Positions 4,932-6,456 of a stretch of 6,456 nucleotides of DNA are shown piece by piece. Positions within the stretch are counted from its first letter, which is position 1, and every line of letters starts with the position of its first letter. A program made the translations under genes and the position numbers. This stretch comes from Thermoplasmatota archaeon (GTDB lineage Archaea; Thermoplasmatota; E2; DHVEG-1): assembly GCA_030615845.1 (NCBI GenBank), contig JAUWYM010000047.1:1-6456 (forward strand). Reading direction: 5' to 3'. The notes under the pieces are model-generated. The model was given only the letters and a program-made list of their open reading frames with translations. It did no database searches and was not told the origin of the DNA.

Positions 4932-6456
4932 ATGGGGAGAATTGTAACAGTTAAAAAAGGTGATACCCTTCGATGTAAAGGGTGGAAACAAGAAGCCATT
5001 TTACGGATGCTCGAGAACAATCTAGAGAACGCAGAGCTACCTGAGGAGTTAATTATTTATGGAGGTACAGGGAAAGCAGCACGGAATTGGGAGTGTTATG
5101 AAGCAATCGTTGAGACACTGAAAAATCTTGAAAATGATGAGACAATGGTTATTCAGTCAGGAAAACCTGTAGCTGTGTTTAAGACGTGGGAGAATTCTCC
5201 TAGAGTTGTCATGGCAAACTCCAATTTGGTGCCAAAGTGGAGCAACTGGGAACAATTTCGAAAATATGATCAACTTGGCCTTGCGATGTATGGTCAAATG
5301 ACAGCAGGATCATGGTGCTATATTGGTACCCAAGGAATTATACAAGGTACTTATGAAACATTTGCTGCCTGTGCACAGAAACACTTCAAAAGTAATCTAA
5401 AAGGAAAAATTGTGCTTACTGGTGGTCTTGGTGGAATGAGTGGTGCACAGCCACTTGCCGTTACCATGAATCATGGTGTTTGTATTGCTGTTGAATGTGA
5501 TGAACAACGTATTGATAGACGAATGAAAGCAGGATTTTGTGATAAAAAAATAAAAGATATTGATGAAGCAGTTGATCTTGCATTGAAAGCAAAAGAAGAA
5601 CGTTTTCCTCTTTCACTTGGTGTTCTTGGCAACTGCGCTGATATTATGCCAGAGCTTGTTGAAGATGGTTTTCAGCCTGATGTCGTAACAGATCAGACTT
5701 CTGCTCATGATGAACTCAATGGATATATTCCTGCTGGTTATTTTGGCGGTTCTCTTAAGACTGCTGATTCGTTACGAAAAGAAGATCCTGAAGAATACAT
5801 AAAACAATCAATGGAGAGTATGAAAAACCATTGCAGTGCGCTTCTTGATTTTCAGAAGAGGGGCACTGTTGTTTTTGATTATGGAAATAACCTCCGGGGG
5901 CAGGCGCAGAAAGCAGGATTGAAGAATGCATTTGATTATCCAGGTTTTGTCCCAGCGTATGTACGACCTCTGTTTTGTGTTGGCCGAGGGCCGTTTCGAT
6001 GGCTTGCATTAACTGGTAATCCAGAGGATATTATCAAGACCGATAAGGTAGTTATGGAGATGTTTCCTGAAGATAACGTCCTTACGAATTGGATAGCACT
6101 TGCTGAAAAACATCTGCCGTGGGAGGGGCTTCCAGCACGAGTATGTTGGCTGGGCTATGGAGAACGAGCTAAATTTGCGCTTGCTATAAATAAAATGGTG
6201 AGAGATAAAGAGATTGGTCCTATTGCGATAACGAGGGATCATTTAGATAGCGGAAGTGTCGCCTCACCATATAGAGAAACAGAAAATATGAGAGACGGCA
6301 GTGATGCGATTGCTGATTGGCCACTACTTAATGCCTTATTAAATTGTGCAGCAGGAGCAGATAGTGTACAAATTCATAATGGTGGAGGTGTTGGTATTGG
6401 TCTTTCTACACATGCAGGGATGGTTGTTGTCTGTGATGGAACAGAAGAGACTGATG
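4932..6456 (+). CDS. hutU: Urocanate hydratase (urocanase), 3' end beyond the window
   Basis: The frame stays open from the ATG at 4932 to the right edge: 508 residues, against about 550 for the family, so the last 40-50 are missing. Urocanase is a cytoplasmic homodimer that adds water to trans-urocanate to give 4-imidazolone-5-propionate, the second step of histidine degradation, using tightly bound NAD+ as an electrophile. Family hallmarks in order are [12 protein letters not shown] from 43, [30 protein letters not shown], the NAD-binding [10 protein letters not shown] at 164-173, [19 protein letters not shown] at 253-261, [14 protein letters not shown] with the conserved active-site-region cysteine C405 (equivalent to C410 of the Pseudomonas enzyme), and HNGGGVGIG at 482-490. 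An in-frame TGA at 4920-4922 lies just before the ATG, so this start is fixed. No hutH, hutI or ftcD is visible; they may lie to the right. Confidence 0.95.
   Translation, partial: MGRIVTVKKGDTLRCKGWKQEAILRMLENNLENAELPEELIIYGGTGKAARNWECYEAIVETLKNLENDETMVIQSGKPVAVFKTWENSPRVVMANSNLVPKWSNWEQFRKYDQLGLAMYGQMTAGSWCYIGTQGIIQGTYETFAACAQKHFKSNLKGKIVLTGGLGGMSGAQPLAVTMNHGVCIAVECDEQRIDRRMKAGFCDKKIKDIDEAVDLALKAKEERFPLSLGVLGNCADIMPELVEDGFQPDVVTDQTSAHDELNGYIPAGYFGGSLKTADSLRKEDPEEYIKQSMESMKNHCSALLDFQKRGTVVFDYGNNLRGQAQKAGLKNAFDYPGFVPAYVRPLFCVGRGPFRWLALTGNPEDIIKTDKVVMEMFPEDNVLTNWIALAEKHLPWEGLPARVCWLGYGERAKFALAINKMVRDKEIGPIAITRDHLDSGSVASPYRETENMRDGSDAIADWPLLNALLNCAAGADSVQIHNGGGVGIGLSTHAGMVVVCDGTEETD

Noticed and set aside
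4782..4991. 69-residue minus-strand ORF across the lsm-hutU spacer, including a 17-codon internal ORF with AGGAGG-like bases before its ATG
   Set aside because: The product is low in complexity with no domain, it overlaps the hutU start, and the plus-strand structure, TATA boxes and palindrome explain the region better. The AGGAGG match is the complement of the C-rich part of the candidate RNA.
5755..6242. Two minus-strand ORFs (84 and 77 residues) inside hutU
   Set aside because: They lie opposite highly conserved urocanase sequence, have no promoter or known domain, and are best seen as shadows.
1..6456. CRISPR array, insertion sequence or prophage features
   Set aside because: I found no regularly spaced repeats, no transposase or integrase, and no terminal inverted repeats. 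The only repeats are the peptidase paralogy and short promoter-region repeats.

Overview
The window looks like part of a euryarchaeal chromosome that is fairly AT-rich, most likely from the Thermoplasmata or sediment Marine Benthic Group D side of the tree. The archaeal assignment rests on an archaeal-length Sm-like (Lsm) protein, TATA boxes about 27 bases ahead of several start codons in a leaderless pattern, and two secreted C25 (gingipain-like) peptidases of a type known from sediment archaea. The lineage is an inference; no marker gene here settles it.

Layout, left to right. (1) Bases 1-231, minus strand: N-terminal part of a HAD-superfamily phosphatase that runs off the left edge. (2) Bases 232-520: an AT-rich region between divergent genes, with the HAD promoter, two short direct-repeat pairs and a possible 22-codon ORF. 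(3) Bases 521-3496: two tandem, clearly paralogous secreted C25-family cysteine peptidases. Each has a signal peptide, its own start-site region and a Shine-Dalgarno-like sequence. (4) Bases 3557/3569-4441: an EamA/DMT-family membrane transporter. (5) Bases 4539-4754: a 71-residue Lsm protein whose true start is well inside the longest open frame. (6) Bases 4755-4931: a non-coding stretch holding a probable small structured RNA with its own TATA box, long-range stem and T-tract, followed by a TATA box and a 17-bp palindrome ahead of the next gene. (7) Bases 4932 to the right edge: urocanate hydratase (hutU), about 508 residues present, 3' end missing.

The genes fit a protein- and amino-acid-degrading lifestyle. 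Secreted peptidases would attack external protein, a DMT-type carrier moves a small solute, and HutU takes the urocanate from histidine breakdown towards glutamate. This link is inferred from function only. All plus-strand genes seem to have separate promoters, so there is no clear operon. The observations most worth following are the candidate small RNA between lsm and hutU, the diverged active site of the first peptidase, and the palindrome at the predicted hutU transcription start.
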